Source: Paraburkholderia tropica (GTDB taxonomy: Bacteria; Pseudomonadota; Gammaproteobacteria; Burkholderiales; Burkholderiaceae). Taken from it: a stretch of DNA of 64,000 nt. Within the stretch, counting starts at the first letter, position 1. Each line of letters begins with the position of its first letter. The notes under the pieces were generated by a model. It was not told the origin of the DNA. It was given only the letters and a program-made list of their open reading frames with translations, and searched no databases. Below, piece after piece: positions 48,120 through 59,921 of the stretch. The position numbers and the translations under genes were made by a program. The stretch covers positions 1 to 64,000 of the forward strand of contig NZ_CAJZAR010000060.1 of the NCBI RefSeq assembly GCF_914484835.1, written 5' to 3'.

Positions 48120-48962
48120 TTACTGCTTCGAGAAACGAATGACGGCGGTGTCGATACCGGCGTCAGACAGGCGCTGACGGGTCGAGTTCATGTCATCGAA
48201 CTTGGAGAACGGACCGATGCGCACGCGGTAGTACGTGATGCCGCCCGCGTCGCGCTGCGTGACCTTCGACTCGAAGCCCTGGAAGGCGAGACGCGCGCGC
48301 TGCTGCTCGGCGTCGGACGAGGTCTTGTACGCGCCGACCTGCAGGAAGTAGCCGGTGTTGGCGTCGGCGGCCGACGGCGCGGCGGAGCCGGGCTGAGCGG
48401 GCTTCGCGGCGTTCGGCGCGGGAGCCGCGTTCGGCGACTTCTGCGGCGGGTTGTTCGCGAGCTGCTGCGCGGGCTGGCTCGGTGCCTGCGGCTTCTTCGC
48501 GGGCTGTGCGAGCTGGCTATTGTCGGTCGTGGCGCCCGTCGAAGGCTTGGGTGCGACCGCAACGCCGTTGTTGTTGGCGGCATTGTTCGCGCCGTTGTCG
48601 GCCGAACCCGACGGCGGCACTTCGACGATCTGCGGCTCGTCGAGCATGCCCGACGACTGCGACTGGTTCGTGGTCTGGCCCGGCGCGGTGTTCGGCGGCG
48701 TGCTTTGCGCGGCTTGCGGCGTCACCGGCTGACCCGGCGTCTTGCCTTGCAGCGGACGGTTCGGATCGTATTGTTCGCTCTGGCTCGCGTCCGAAGCGGC
48801 CGGCGGCGCGACCTTCGAGACGAACGGCGTGGGCGAGCGCGTGATATAGAGCGCCACCACCACCGCGATCGCAAGGCCGACAATCAGGCCCAGCACGACA
48901 CCGAGAAACGTACCCCCGGACTGTTTCGACTGCTGTTTTGTAGTGCGGCGCGGTTTTGCCAT
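48120..48962 (-). CDS. SPOR-domain protein (FtsN-like)
   Basis: This 280-residue protein has a short basic N-terminus (MAKPRRTTKQQSKQSGG) and one transmembrane helix (FLGVVLGLIVGLAIAVVVALYI). A Pro/Ala/Gln/Asn-rich periplasmic linker of about 150 residues follows, then a C-terminal SPOR domain (TGYFLQVGAYKTSSDAEQQRARLAFQGFESKVTQ and YYRVRIGPFSKFDDMNSTRQRL). SPOR domains bind denuded septal peptidoglycan, and the topology matches FtsN. The usual neighbour upstream in Burkholderia is argS, as here. The ATG at 48962 follows AGGTGA; the longer frame to 49082 crosses a hairpin and is not used. Confidence 0.9.
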   Translation of the reverse strand: MAKPRRTTKQQSKQSGGTFLGVVLGLIVGLAIAVVVALYITRSPTPFVSKVAPPAASDASQSEQYDPNRPLQGKTPGQPVTPQAAQSTPPNTAPGQTTNQSQSSGMLDEPQIVEVPPSGSADNGANNAANNNGVAVAPKPSTGATTDNSQLAQPAKKPQAPSQPAQQLANNPPQKSPNAAPAPNAAKPAQPGSAAPSAADANTGYFLQVGAYKTSSDAEQQRARLAFQGFESKVTQRDAGGITYYRVRIGPFSKFDDMNSTRQRLSDAGIDTAVIRFSKQ

Positions 48963-49046
48963 CGTCTGAATCACCTGCAAACAAGAGAATCCTGGAATGG
49001 CGCGCCCGCTCGCGGACGCGCCCCAAACATGTCGCTTCACGGGATC

Positions 49047-49082
49047 ATGGGTCGCGCCGCGGCACAGCGCGGCGCGACCCAT
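49047..49082. repeat. Perfect 15-bp hairpin between argS and SPOR gene
   Basis: Arms at 49047-49061 and 49068-49082 are perfectly complementary, with a GCACAG loop, 12 bp beyond the argS stop. There is no T-run on either side, so it is not a normal terminator. It may protect the 3' end of argS mRNA or be a processed intergenic structure. Confidence 0.7.
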
Positions 49083-49094
49083 GCATCCCCTGCG

Positions 49095-50879
49095 TTACAT
49101 GCGCTCGGGCGCCGACACGCCGATCATCGCGAGACCGTTCGCGAGCACCTGGCGCGTGGCTGCGAGCAGCGCGACGCGCGCATCGCGCTCGGCCGCGTCG
49201 TCGACGAGAACGCGTTCGGCATTGTAGAACGAGTGGAATTCAGCCGCGAGTTCGCGCAGATAGAACGCGACCGCGTGCGGCGCGAGTTCGCCGGCCGCGT
49301 GCGTGAGCATGTCGGGAAATTCGGCGAGCTTGGCGATGAGCGCGAGCGCGCGTTCGCTCGACAGCGGCGCGAGGTCGACCTGCGGCAGCGCGTCGAGCTT
49401 GCCGCCGAACTTGCCTTGCCAGTCGCCGAGGATCGACGAGATGCGTGCGTGCGCGTACTGCACGTAGTACACCGGGTTTTCGTCGTTTTCCTTCAGCGCG
49501 AGGTCGATGTCGAACACGAATTCCGTGTCGGCCTTGCGCGAGATGAGGAAGAAGCGCACGGCGTCGCGGCCGCGGCGGATGGTCGCTTCGTCGAGTAGAT
49601 CCGGCGAGACTTCGCTGCCCGGATTCGCGCCGCCCGACCATTCGATCAGGTCGCGCACCGTCACGTAGCTGCCCGCGCGCTTGGAGATCTTCACTTCCTG
49701 GCCGTCGCGCATGACGGTGACCATCTTGTGCAGCACGTAGTCGGGATAGCCCTTCGGAATGCCGACGCCGAGCGCCTGCAGGCCGGCGCGCACGCGCGCG
49801 ATGGTGCCGTGGTGATCCGAGCCCTGGATGTTGATGACCTTGGTGAAGCCGCGCTCCCACTTGGTGACGTGGTAAGCGACGTCCGGCAGGAAGTACGTGT
49901 AGGTGCCGTCGGACTTGCGCATCACGCGGTCCTTGTCGTCGCCGTAGTCGGTGGTCTTGAGCCACAGCGCGCCGTCCTGCTCGTAGGTCTGGCCCGAGGC
50001 GACGAGCGACTCGACGGTCTTCTCGACGCGGCCTTCGGTGTACAGCGACGATTCGAGGTAGTAGCGGTCGAACTTCACGCCGAACGCCTGCAGGTCGAGA
50101 TCCTGCTCGTGGCGCAGATAGGCGACGGCGAAGCGGCGGATCGCTTCGAGGTCTTCCGGGTCCTTCGCGCCCGTGACGGGTTCGCCGTCCGTGGCCGCGA
50201 CGGTTTCGCCCGCGAGATAGTCGCGTGCGATGTCGGCGATGTATTCGCCGTTATAGGCGGCTTCCGGCCAGCCCGCGTCGCCCGGCTTCAGGCCGCGCGC
50301 GCGCGCCTGGGTGGAGACGGCGAGGTTGCCGATCTGCACGCCCGCGTCGTTGTAGTAGAACTCGCGGTGCACGTCGAAGCCTTGCGAGCCGAGCACGTTC
50401 GAGATGGCGTCGCCGAGCGCGGCCTGGCGGCCGTGGCCGACGTGCAGCGGACCCGTGGGGTTGGCCGAGACGAACTCGACCAGCACGCGCTTGCCGGCTT
50501 CGCGCTGCGAGCGGCCGAACGCGGCGGCTTCGGCGAACACGGCGCCGAGCACGGCGCGCTTGGCCTCGACGGTCAGGCGCAGGTTGATGAAGCCGGGGCC
50601 GGCCACTTCGGCGTCGGCGACCAGGCCGGCGGCGGCGGGCAGCGCCTTCACGGCGTCGACGATCTGCTGGGCCAGCGCGCGCGGGTTGGCGCGCAGCGGC
50701 TTGGCGAGCTGCATCGCCACGTTGCAGGCGACGTCGCCGTGCGCGGCGACCTTCGGACGCTCGAGCGCGATCGTGGGCACGACGAATGCGGCTTCGGTCG
50801 TGCCCTCGGTGGCTTTCGCCACCTGGGCGACGGCGTCGGCGAACAGAGTCTCCAGGGTGTGTTTCTGTGCGGGCAGCAT
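49095..50879 (-). CDS. argS: Arginyl-tRNA synthetase
   Basis: This 594-residue class I aminoacyl-tRNA synthetase charges tRNA-Arg. The N-terminal Add1 domain (about 1-110) is followed by the HIGH-type motif HVGH at 146-149 in SANPTGPLHVGHGRQ. The KMSKS-type KISKRAGSYVTVRDL lies near 396-410. The C-terminal anticodon-binding helical domain includes NPVYYVQYAHARISSIL and ends at MIGVSAPERM. Length is normal. AGGACC lies upstream of the ATG at 50879. It is probably the first gene of argS-SPOR-dsbA-SDR, although the hairpin after it may separate the units. Confidence 0.97.
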   Translation of the reverse strand: MLPAQKHTLETLFADAVAQVAKATEGTTEAAFVVPTIALERPKVAAHGDVACNVAMQLAKPLRANPRALAQQIVDAVKALPAAAGLVADAEVAGPGFINLRLTVEAKRAVLGAVFAEAAAFGRSQREAGKRVLVEFVSANPTGPLHVGHGRQAALGDAISNVLGSQGFDVHREFYYNDAGVQIGNLAVSTQARARGLKPGDAGWPEAAYNGEYIADIARDYLAGETVAATDGEPVTGAKDPEDLEAIRRFAVAYLRHEQDLDLQAFGVKFDRYYLESSLYTEGRVEKTVESLVASGQTYEQDGALWLKTTDYGDDKDRVMRKSDGTYTYFLPDVAYHVTKWERGFTKVINIQGSDHHGTIARVRAGLQALGVGIPKGYPDYVLHKMVTVMRDGQEVKISKRAGSYVTVRDLIEWSGGANPGSEVSPDLLDEATIRRGRDAVRFFLISRKADTEFVFDIDLALKENDENPVYYVQYAHARISSILGDWQGKFGGKLDALPQVDLAPLSSERALALIAKLAEFPDMLTHAAGELAPHAVAFYLRELAAEFHSFYNAERVLVDDAAERDARVALLAATRQVLANGLAMIGVSAPERM

Positions 50880-51261
50880 GCTTGTAGCAGGTCCTGTGCG
50901 GGTAGTTGGGTGCGGGGCCGGCCTGCTGGAAGCGCAAAGGCCGGCGCGTGCCGTCGAATTCGGGTGAGGGCGGGGCGCCGCCGCCGGCCATCGCGGGCCA
51001 GCGCGCGCCGCACGCGGATCGCGGCGGTGGCCGTGGCACTCAAGCGGGCCGGGCGGACAGGGCCGCGCCCTGCGGGTAATTCCGTCCAGACGGATTTTAG
51101 CAGGTGCTAATATGTGAAATGAGATGCCCGGCAGGCCCAGGCTCGCCAGTTACGCTTTTCCGCGGGTGCTTTTTCGGTCGCCGCGCTCCAGTCGCAGCGA
51201 GTTGCCGCAACGGCGTCCGGCCCATGGTCAAGCGGACATCAAAATCATAAAGGGAACAGAC
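50880..51261. other. Divergent region between argS and DUF1840, 382 bp
   Basis: It holds two adjacent short palindromes at 51081-51110. A TAAAAT hexamer on the minus strand at the second of these could be the argS -10 element. No gene or RNA is recognised. Confidence 0.4.
51081..51110. promoter_or_regulatory. Adjacent palindromes TCCGTC-CA-GACGGA and TTAGCA-GG-TGCTAA
   Basis: Two perfect 6-bp-arm inverted repeats with 2-bp centres lie 2 bp apart at 51081-51094 and 51097-51110, about 200 bp before argS and 150 bp before DUF1840. They may be operators or a small stem-loop pair. No regulator is known to me for these sequences. Confidence 0.4.
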
Positions 51262-51588
51262 ATGCTGGTTACATTCAAATGCCACGCGGCGCCTGACGTG
51301 ACGATGCTGGAAAATCTCGCGCAATATCTCCTCGGCATTATCGGCAAGCGCCTCGGCGCACGCGGCGTGATTACGCACGACGAGCTCGACACGGCGATCG
51401 GCAAGCTCGAAGCGGCCATCGCCATCGACAAGAAAGACCGTGCCGAGCACGAAGGCCACTTTCACGAAGGCGAGGAGGGCCGCGAGCATCACGAACTGCA
51501 GCCGGGTCTCGCGCAGCGCGCGTTTCCGTTCCTCGACATGCTGCGCGCGGCGAAGAAGGAAGACAACGACATCGTTTGGGGCATCTGA
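51262..51588 (+). CDS. DUF1840 family protein
   Basis: This 108-residue soluble protein matches the betaproteobacterial DUF1840 family. It opens MLVTFKCHAAPDVTMLENLAQYLLGIIGK, contains GVITHDELDTAIGKLEAAI, an acidic His/Glu-rich linker (EHEGHFHEGEEGREHHE), and ends PFLDMLRAAKKEDNDIVWGI. Function is unknown; the His/Glu linker could bind metal. AAAGGGAAC precedes the ATG at 51262; the frame start at 51124 is upstream of this site and unsupported. Divergent from argS. A shared terminator follows 100 bp after the stop. Confidence 0.9.
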   Translation: MLVTFKCHAAPDVTMLENLAQYLLGIIGKRLGARGVITHDELDTAIGKLEAAIAIDKKDRAEHEGHFHEGEEGREHHELQPGLAQRAFPFLDMLRAAKKEDNDIVWGI

Positions 51589-51690
51589 AGCGCCCCTTGC
51601 GCGAGCGGCGGTGAGCGTCGGGCCTTAAAGGCCGCGCCGCGCGCCGGCCGTGACGCCCAGATGTGAAGCCTGAACGTGAAGCGCAAAAAG

Positions 51691-51717
51691 AAAGAGCCCG
51701 CTCGATGCGGGCTCTTT
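51691..51717. terminator. Bidirectional terminator between DUF1840 and a small Lys-rich gene
   Basis: An 11-bp stem AAAGAGCCCGC/GCGGGCTCTTT with loop TCGAT is flanked by A-rich and T-rich sequence. It serves the two convergent genes. Confidence 0.9.
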
Positions 51718-51768
51718 GCTTTTCTACTGGCAAGCTGGCGTGGTACGCGATGACCTGCCCGCCTGCAA

Positions 51769-51978
51769 TTACTCGCTGGCGGCAGCCGGCGCGCTCTCGG
51801 CCGCCGAGGCCGCGCCCTTCTTCGCCTTCTTTTTCTTCGGCTTCTTCACGTGTTTTTCAGTGGGCGCCGAATACGACGACACCGCGCTCGACTCGTGCGG
51901 CGCGGCCGGCTGGGCGAACGACGGTTGCGCGAGCGCGGCGACGCCAAAGGCGGTCAACATCAACACCAGCTTCTTCAT
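51769..51978 (-). CDS. Small Lys-rich exported protein
   Basis: This 69-residue protein has a signal peptide (KKLVLMLTAFGVAALAQPSFA, cleaved before QPAAPH). The short mature part has a basic KHVKKPKKKKAKKG patch and an Ala/Ser-rich end. It should be a very basic periplasmic peptide of about 48 residues. Function is not recognised; binding to an anionic surface or nucleic acid is possible. GGAGA precedes the ATG at 51978. It stands between two terminator-flanked units and is probably monocistronic. Confidence 0.75.
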   Translation of the reverse strand: MKKLVLMLTAFGVAALAQPSFAQPAAPHESSAVSSYSAPTEKHVKKPKKKKAKKGAASAAESAPAAASE

Positions 51979-52220
51979 ACGATTCTCCGAAAGGCGATTT
52001 TTTTAAGGACTTGCTGATGATCGAGCCGGCGCGGCGCCGGACGATGCGCGCCGCCGCGTCAGGCCAAGGTGAAGCGCTGCCATCTTACAAAGCCGAAAAA
52101 TAGCGCGCGCGTAATATTCAGCCTATCGAATGGCATATGTCGGCTGGCCACAACGGCCGCGCGCGGGCCTTGCGGCCGCGGCGCGCGAATGTCATGTCGC
52201 GAGGAGGTTCAGCGCTGACC

Positions 52221-54938
<2,718 letters not shown>

Positions 54939-55006
54939 GGCGGGGGACCGGATCGTCAGGGTTCGTCGGTTTGTCGTTTAGGGTGGCAGGGCGATTCAGC
55001 GGCGCT

Positions 55007-56101
55007 TCATTCAGCGTCGCGATACTGCCCCGGCCAGCGGCGCGGCTTGACCTCGGCGAGGGCTTTCGCAATCGCCGCGATGTGATCGGGCGTGGTGCCG
55101 CAGCAGCCGCCCGCGACGTTCACGAGGCCCGCCGTGGCGAATTCCTTCAGGAGCCCGGACGTATCGGCGGGCAGTTCGTCGAAGCCGGTGTCGCTCATCG
55201 GGTTCGGCAGGCCCGCGTTCGGGTAGCACGACACGTAGGTGTCGCACAGCTTTGCGAGTTCGGCGATGTACGGGCGCATCAGCGCCGCGCCCAGCGCGCA
55301 GTTCAGGCCGAACGTGAGCGGCTTCGCGTGGCGCAGCGAATTCCAGAACGCCTCGACGGTCTGGCCCGAGAGAATGCGGCCCGAGGCGTCGGTGACCGTG
55401 CCCGAGATCATGATCGGCAGGATCTCGCCGGTGTCGTCGAACAGCTGGTCGAGCGCGAACAGCGCGGCCTTCGCGTTGAGCGTGTCGAAGATCGTCTCGA
55501 CGAGGAACAGGTCGCAGCCGCCGTCCATCAGCGCCTTCGCCTGCTCGTAGTACGCGCGGCGCAGTTCTTCGAACGTGACGTTGCGCGCGCCCGGATCGTT
55601 GACGTCGGGCGAGATGCTCGCGGTCTTCGGCGTCGGTCCGATCGCGCCCGCGACGAAGCGCGGCTTGTCGGGCGTCGAGTACTGGTCGCACGCGGCGCGC
55701 GCGAGTTTCGCCGACTCGATGTTCATCTCGATGGCGAGCTCGCCCATGCCGTAATCGTCCTGCGCCACCGTGGTCGCGCCGAACGTATTCGTTTCGATGA
55801 TGTCCGCGCCCGCGGCGAGATACTGGTCGTGAATCTCGCGGATGATCTGCGGCTGCGTCAGCGAGAGCAGTTCGTTGTTGCCCTTGATGTCGCGCGGATA
55901 GTCCTTGAAGCGCTCGACGCCGCCTTTGCCGCGATAGGCGGCTTCGTCGAGCTTGTAGCGCTGGATCATCGTGCCCATCGCGCCGTCGAGAATCAGGATG
56001 CGCGAGGCGAGCAGCGCGGGCAGCGCGGCGCCGCGCGTGTAGCGGGGTTGCGCGGGAGCATTCGCGGCGGGACGCGAGACGGTGTCGGCAGGCTGGTTCA
56101 T
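55007..56101 (-). CDS. metH: Methionine synthase homocysteine-binding module (separate gene)
   Basis: This 364-residue protein is the N-terminal homocysteine S-methyltransferase module of MetH. It shows RILILDGAMGTMIQRYKLDE near 33-52 and ADIIETNTFGATTVAQ. The zinc-ligand Cys residues are in FGLNCALGA and the terminal VAGGCCGTTPDHI. It activates homocysteine thiol for methyl transfer from the cobalamin protein encoded next. It has a Pro/Ala-rich leader of about 25 residues. The ATG at 56101 is the natural start. I looked for an S-adenosylhomocysteine riboswitch upstream and saw none. First gene of the two-gene metH unit. Confidence 0.95.
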   Translation of the reverse strand: MNQPADTVSRPAANAPAQPRYTRGAALPALLASRILILDGAMGTMIQRYKLDEAAYRGKGGVERFKDYPRDIKGNNELLSLTQPQIIREIHDQYLAAGADIIETNTFGATTVAQDDYGMGELAIEMNIESAKLARAACDQYSTPDKPRFVAGAIGPTPKTASISPDVNDPGARNVTFEELRRAYYEQAKALMDGGCDLFLVETIFDTLNAKAALFALDQLFDDTGEILPIMISGTVTDASGRILSGQTVEAFWNSLRHAKPLTFGLNCALGAALMRPYIAELAKLCDTYVSCYPNAGLPNPMSDTGFDELPADTSGLLKEFATAGLVNVAGGCCGTTPDHIAAIAKALAEVKPRRWPGQYRDAE

Positions 56102-56304
56102 GGGTCGCGAGCGGGCGTGGAGCCGGTTGGACGGGGAAACCCGTTATTGTAGCCGCAGCCGGGGCGCCGCGCTGGCGCGCGAGGCCTGGCGCGGCTCGCG
56201 GGACAAGCCGCGCTCAGGCGCGGCGGCGGGGCGGAAACCGGGCGCAGCAGGGGCGCGGAGCGGGCAGCCGCGACGGAAAATCGGCGCGGGTGCGCCGGAA
56301 AAGG

Positions 56305-56340
56305 AAAACCCCGCGCGACCGCGAGGCCAGGCGGGGTTTT
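56305..56340 (-). terminator. Terminator after DUF3567
   Basis: Arms AAAACCCCGC and GCGGGGTTTT (56305-56314 and 56331-56340) form a strong stem. On the minus strand it is followed by TTTTCCTTTT, 55 bp beyond the DUF3567 stop. Confidence 0.8.
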
Positions 56341-56394
56341 CCGGGCGGGTGCCGCCGCTATGCGACGCCGCCTCGCGGCGGCGCGCCGGGAGGG

Positions 56395-56652
56395 TCAGTG
56401 GAGCACCACGGGTTGCTGCATCAGACTGTCGAACTGTCCGAGGAATTCGTCCACCTCGTCGAGCGACTGGTCTTCATCCATCAGCTTCTGTACGTCTTCG
56501 CGAAAACGCGCGGCCATTGCGCCGTCGATGAAGATCTCGCGTCGCGAGTTCTTGTCGACGATCTCATACCCGCCCGAACGCATGGCGACATGGCCGTCCT
56601 GCGGCGGAAACTCGACAACGCAATAATTCGGACTGTTGTAGATCATCTGCAT
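56395..56652 (-). CDS. DUF3567 family protein
   Basis: This 85-residue soluble protein fits the betaproteobacterial DUF3567 family. It opens MQMIYNSPNYCVVEFPP, contains GGYEIVDKNSRREIFIDGAMAARFREDVQ, and ends with an acidic helical segment SLDEVDEFLGQFDSLMQQPVVLH. Function unknown. AAGGAGTG lies 8 bases before the ATG at 56652, a firm start. It lies upstream of metH on the same strand but is separated by a terminator, so it is an independent transcript. Confidence 0.9.
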   Translation of the reverse strand: MQMIYNSPNYCVVEFPPQDGHVAMRSGGYEIVDKNSRREIFIDGAMAARFREDVQKLMDEDQSLDEVDEFLGQFDSLMQQPVVLH

Positions 56653-56839
56653 GGCGACACTCCTTTTTCCTGTGCTCCCTCACTGCTTGAGTTGATACAT
56701 GGAGCGTTCGTTCTGGAATTCAAGGGGTGGGTTCCACTGCACCTCTTGTTTTCGACTGCTCTCCCTCGGGTTTCCTTCTCATTGTTTGTTGTTCCGTCTG
56801 TTTCAGTCTGTGCTTCGTGATGCTACCGGGTGCAACTTC

Positions 56840-57628
56840 TTAGACCTGCTGGCGAAGAAACGTTTCAAGCAAGGCCGCGAATCCGTGCGACTCCTCTACG
56901 GGGGCCAGATGTGCGGCGTCGAGCAATTCGTAGCGCGCGCCTTCGATGGCGCGCGCGAGCGCTTCGGTCTGCGCGGGCGGCGTGCCGCTGTCGTGGCGGC
57001 CCGCGACGGCGAGTGTCGGCACGCGCAGTTGCGCGAGCCGCTCGTGGACGTCGAAGTCGCGCAGCGCTTCGCAGGCGCGCGCGTAGCCTTGTGCAGGCGT
57101 CCGTAATAACACCTCGCAAACCTGCGCGACGATATCGCGATGCGTGTGGCGGAAATCGGCCGTGAACCAGCGCGCCATCGTCACGTCGGCGAGCGCGACG
57201 AGACCGTCGCGGCGCACGCATTCCGCGCGTTCGCTCCAGCTTGCGCGCGCCTCGGGCGCGGTGCGGCTCGCGGTGTCGCAGAGCGTGAGCGAGAGCACGC
57301 GCGCCGTGTGGTCGAGTGCGAACTGTTGCGCGATCATGCCGCCCATCGACATGCCGACGAGATGCGTCGCGCGGATGTCGCGGTCGTCGAGCAATGCGGC
57401 GAGATCGGCGGCGAGTTCGCGAAAGCCGAAGGCCTCGTGCGCGATGGCGCTGCCGCCATGGCCGCGCACGTCGTAACGCAGCACGCGATGGCGATGGCGG
57501 AAGTGTCCCGCGAGCGTATCCCATACCGTGAGATCGCCGCCCAACTGGTGGATGAACGTCAGCGCCGGGCCCCCGCTGCGGTCTTCGAAGACGTAGCGCG
57601 TATCGATGCCGTTGACAGTCGCTTGCAT
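56840..57628 (-). CDS. Alpha/beta hydrolase, 3-oxoadipate enol-lactonase (PcaD)-like
   Basis: This 262-residue alpha/beta hydrolase has the oxyanion HQLGGD segment, DVRGHGGSA, the nucleophile Ser in LVGMSMGGMIAQQFAL near 97, acid Asp in AGRHDSGTPP and His in DAAHLAPVEE. The order and spacing resemble PcaD, which hydrolyses 3-oxoadipate enol-lactone. No other pca genes adjoin, and many relatives act on other esters, so the substrate is open. AAGGAGGAACG precedes the ATG at 57628; the earlier frame start at 57703 is rejected. Monocistronic. Confidence 0.86.
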   Translation of the reverse strand: MQATVNGIDTRYVFEDRSGGPALTFIHQLGGDLTVWDTLAGHFRHRHRVLRYDVRGHGGSAIAHEAFGFRELAADLAALLDDRDIRATHLVGMSMGGMIAQQFALDHTARVLSLTLCDTASRTAPEARASWSERAECVRRDGLVALADVTMARWFTADFRHTHRDIVAQVCEVLLRTPAQGYARACEALRDFDVHERLAQLRVPTLAVAGRHDSGTPPAQTEALARAIEGARYELLDAAHLAPVEESHGFAALLETFLRQQV

Positions 57629-58202
57629 GCGTTCCTCCTTCACCGTAGTGGGTTGGGAGTCAGGCCGATTGCGAGGTACTGCCCAAACGCACGCTTGTCG
57701 CAAGCGGCGCGCCTGAAAGAGCGGCGTGCCGATACGGGCTGGCGTTCGTGGTCCAGGCCGGGATGAATCCCGGACGTTCGTGAGGCTCCTGTCTATTCCT
57801 GTCTGCCGCGCCGGTTCCGTTCGACGCGAGGTTCGACGCGAGGTTTGACGTTATGCGTTCAAGGCGTGTTCAACGCGGTGCAACGTGACGCGCGACGCTG
57901 GACGCGTCGCTGTGTTCGTGACGGCCTCCCTCGAGCCGTTTCTTCAGTTCTTTCTGGTGCTCGCCTTGCAGTCGTTCCGCATGATTGCTGCATGACTTCG
58001 CGGGGCGCTCGATGTCGGATGCGAGGCGCTGCGCCGCGTGTGGGCAGGCGGTACGTGGCCGTCTGCGCGCGTGGCCAAAGCGCGTCGCTTTGACGATTCC
58101 AGTATGCGCTATTTCGCAGAATCTTGCGGGCAGAAGGGCCGCTTTGGTGTTGCGCGCGCGCCTTCTTTGTGCGCGTGTGTGTGTTGACGCGCGCAACGCC
58201 GC
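57629..58202. other. Gap of 574 bp
   Basis: I see no supportable gene. A 108-codon minus-strand frame at 57870-58196 is Arg/His/Ala-rich, lacks a ribosome site, and looks like a shadow. No terminator with a clear T-run, RNA or repeat was found. Confidence 0.4.
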
Positions 58203-59681
58203 TCAGGGGTGCAGCGGGGCATCGGCAGGCGGCGCGGATTGCGTCGATGGCGATGTCGCGGGCGCTGCCGCGGGTGCTGTCGTTTCGGGCGACGGCGGCG
58301 GCTGCGAAACCGGCGGCGCGGCGTTGCCGTCGTCGCTGGCGGGCGCCGTGGCCGCGCCCGGATTCGAGGTGTCCGGCGCGGGCGTACCACTGGCTGGCGG
58401 CGGATTCGTCGTATCCGCCGCTGGTGCGTTTAGTGTGCCGTTTGGTGCGGCGCCTTGCGTGGCGTTTGGCGTGGGATTCGGCGTGGGATTCGGCGCAACG
58501 CCCGGCGCTTGATTCGCCGCTTCGTTGCTCGCCGCGCTTCCCTTGCCGCCGCCCGGCGGCACGAGCGCGCCGCGCCAGATCAGTTCGAATTCGCTGCCGT
58601 TCGGCTCCGTCTGCATCAGTCGCACGGGCAGCCAGCCGAGCGACGGCGCGAGCCAGACGTCGATGCGGCGCTTGTCGCCGTCGTGACGCGGCAGGCGCAT
58701 GAAATGGCGCGCCGTGACGTAGCCGTGATCGGTGCTCACCGTTTCGTCGCCGATCGTGGTGATGGGCCAGGTTTCGCCGCTGTCGTTGTCGGCGACATAG
58801 AACTCGCGCGTGACGCCGGGCTTGTACGTGTCGGGATCGCCGCGCACGAGGCTCGCGAGCTGCATGACCATGCTGAAGCGGTCCTGCGCGCCGTCGGGCA
58901 GCGCGAGCGAATTCGGCGTCCGCGTAAAAACGATCTGCTTCTGGTCGCGGTTGAAGATGGTGAAGTTGGCCGGACGATGGCCGCGCTGTTCGATGTACTG
59001 CTCGGGCGCGAGGCCGAACGCATCGACGTGACCCTTGCTCGTCCAGCTAAAGGTGCCGACGAAGGGCAGCGGCACTTCGACCACCATCTCGTAGTGCTGG
59101 CCGTCAGTCTTCCAGTGGATCGTGCCGGGCTGATTGCGCACGCCGTTATAAAACGTCTCGTACTGCAATTCGCCCGACGGCGGCACCGAAAACTTCAGGC
59201 CGTGCGAAGCCTGCGCCGCCTGTGCCGACGGATGGTTGCCATTGCCGCCGCCCGCTGCCGCGGTTGCGGTGCTGGCCGCCACTGGCGCGGAAGCCGCCGA
59301 TGCCGCGTCGGCGCTCGATGCGGCTTGCGGCGTGTCGGGCGCGGCGGCGACTTTCGGATGCGGCTGAGGCGGCGCGACGGCTTGCAGCGTGTGTGGTGGC
59401 GGCGCGGCGCGTCTGGGCGCGGCCGGTTTGGCGGGCCGGGGCGCGGGCGTCGCGCCCGCGGGCCGCGCCTGCTGCTCGATGCGCTCGGTCTTGAGCAGGC
59501 GCACCTGCACAGGCACGTGCACTTTCGCAGCCGACGGCGGCGCGCCGTGATGACGCTCGAACCACTCGGCGGCGAGCCAGTGCAGCGCCGTCACCGCGAC
59601 GAACACGGCCACCCAGCGCCAGGGGCGCGCGCGGCGCGTTCCGGCGTGGTCGCTGCGGTGGTCGGTGGCGGAGGTGGACAT
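58203..59681 (-). CDS. DUF3108 domain protein
   Basis: This 492-residue protein has a basic N-terminus and a membrane anchor or uncleaved signal (WRWVAVFVAVTALHWLAAEWF). An Ala/Pro/Thr-rich linker to about 155 follows, then the DUF3108 domain (LKFSVPPSGELQYETFYNGVRNQPGTIHWKTDGQHYEMVVEV to IDVWLAPSLGWLPVRLMQTEPNGSEFELIWRG). The C-terminal 110 residues are low complexity, with NPTPNPTPNATQ and Pro/Ala/Thr repeats. The domain is periplasmic and beta-rich with unknown function. The ATG at 59681 gives a sensible membrane topology. Monocistronic, next to the IclR gene. Confidence 0.86.
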   Translation of the reverse strand: MSTSATDHRSDHAGTRRARPWRWVAVFVAVTALHWLAAEWFERHHGAPPSAAKVHVPVQVRLLKTERIEQQARPAGATPAPRPAKPAAPRRAAPPPHTLQAVAPPQPHPKVAAAPDTPQAASSADAASAASAPVAASTATAAAGGGNGNHPSAQAAQASHGLKFSVPPSGELQYETFYNGVRNQPGTIHWKTDGQHYEMVVEVPLPFVGTFSWTSKGHVDAFGLAPEQYIEQRGHRPANFTIFNRDQKQIVFTRTPNSLALPDGAQDRFSMVMQLASLVRGDPDTYKPGVTREFYVADNDSGETWPITTIGDETVSTDHGYVTARHFMRLPRHDGDKRRIDVWLAPSLGWLPVRLMQTEPNGSEFELIWRGALVPPGGGKGSAASNEAANQAPGVAPNPTPNPTPNATQGAAPNGTLNAPAADTTNPPPASGTPAPDTSNPGAATAPASDDGNAAPPVSQPPPSPETTAPAAAPATSPSTQSAPPADAPLHP

Positions 59682-59921
59682 CGGTTGGCGGTCGCGGCGT
59701 CGGATTGGGTGAGCGGTAGCGTGAGAATCGGTCGCTTGAGTCCTAGGCGTTACTGTGACACGGCGCGTCAGACCGCTGCAAAAAGGGCGCGTGAACGCGT
59801 CGGTGAGCGCGTTGGTGAGCGCGCCGGAAATGCGCCAGAAACCGCGTTGGTAAAAACGCGCACGGCTACACGCGCAAAACTGCAATTCGGGAGCACGCGG
59901 CGTGCCGTCGCCTGAAGGCGC

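Noticed and set aside
56102..56304. S-adenosylhomocysteine riboswitch expected upstream of metH
   Set aside because: The CCGAGGAGCG-type core and matching pseudoknot segment were looked for on the minus strand and not found.
57870..58196. A 108-codon minus-strand gene in the gap before DUF3108
   Set aside because: No ribosome site, no recognisable domain, Arg/His/Ala-rich composition.
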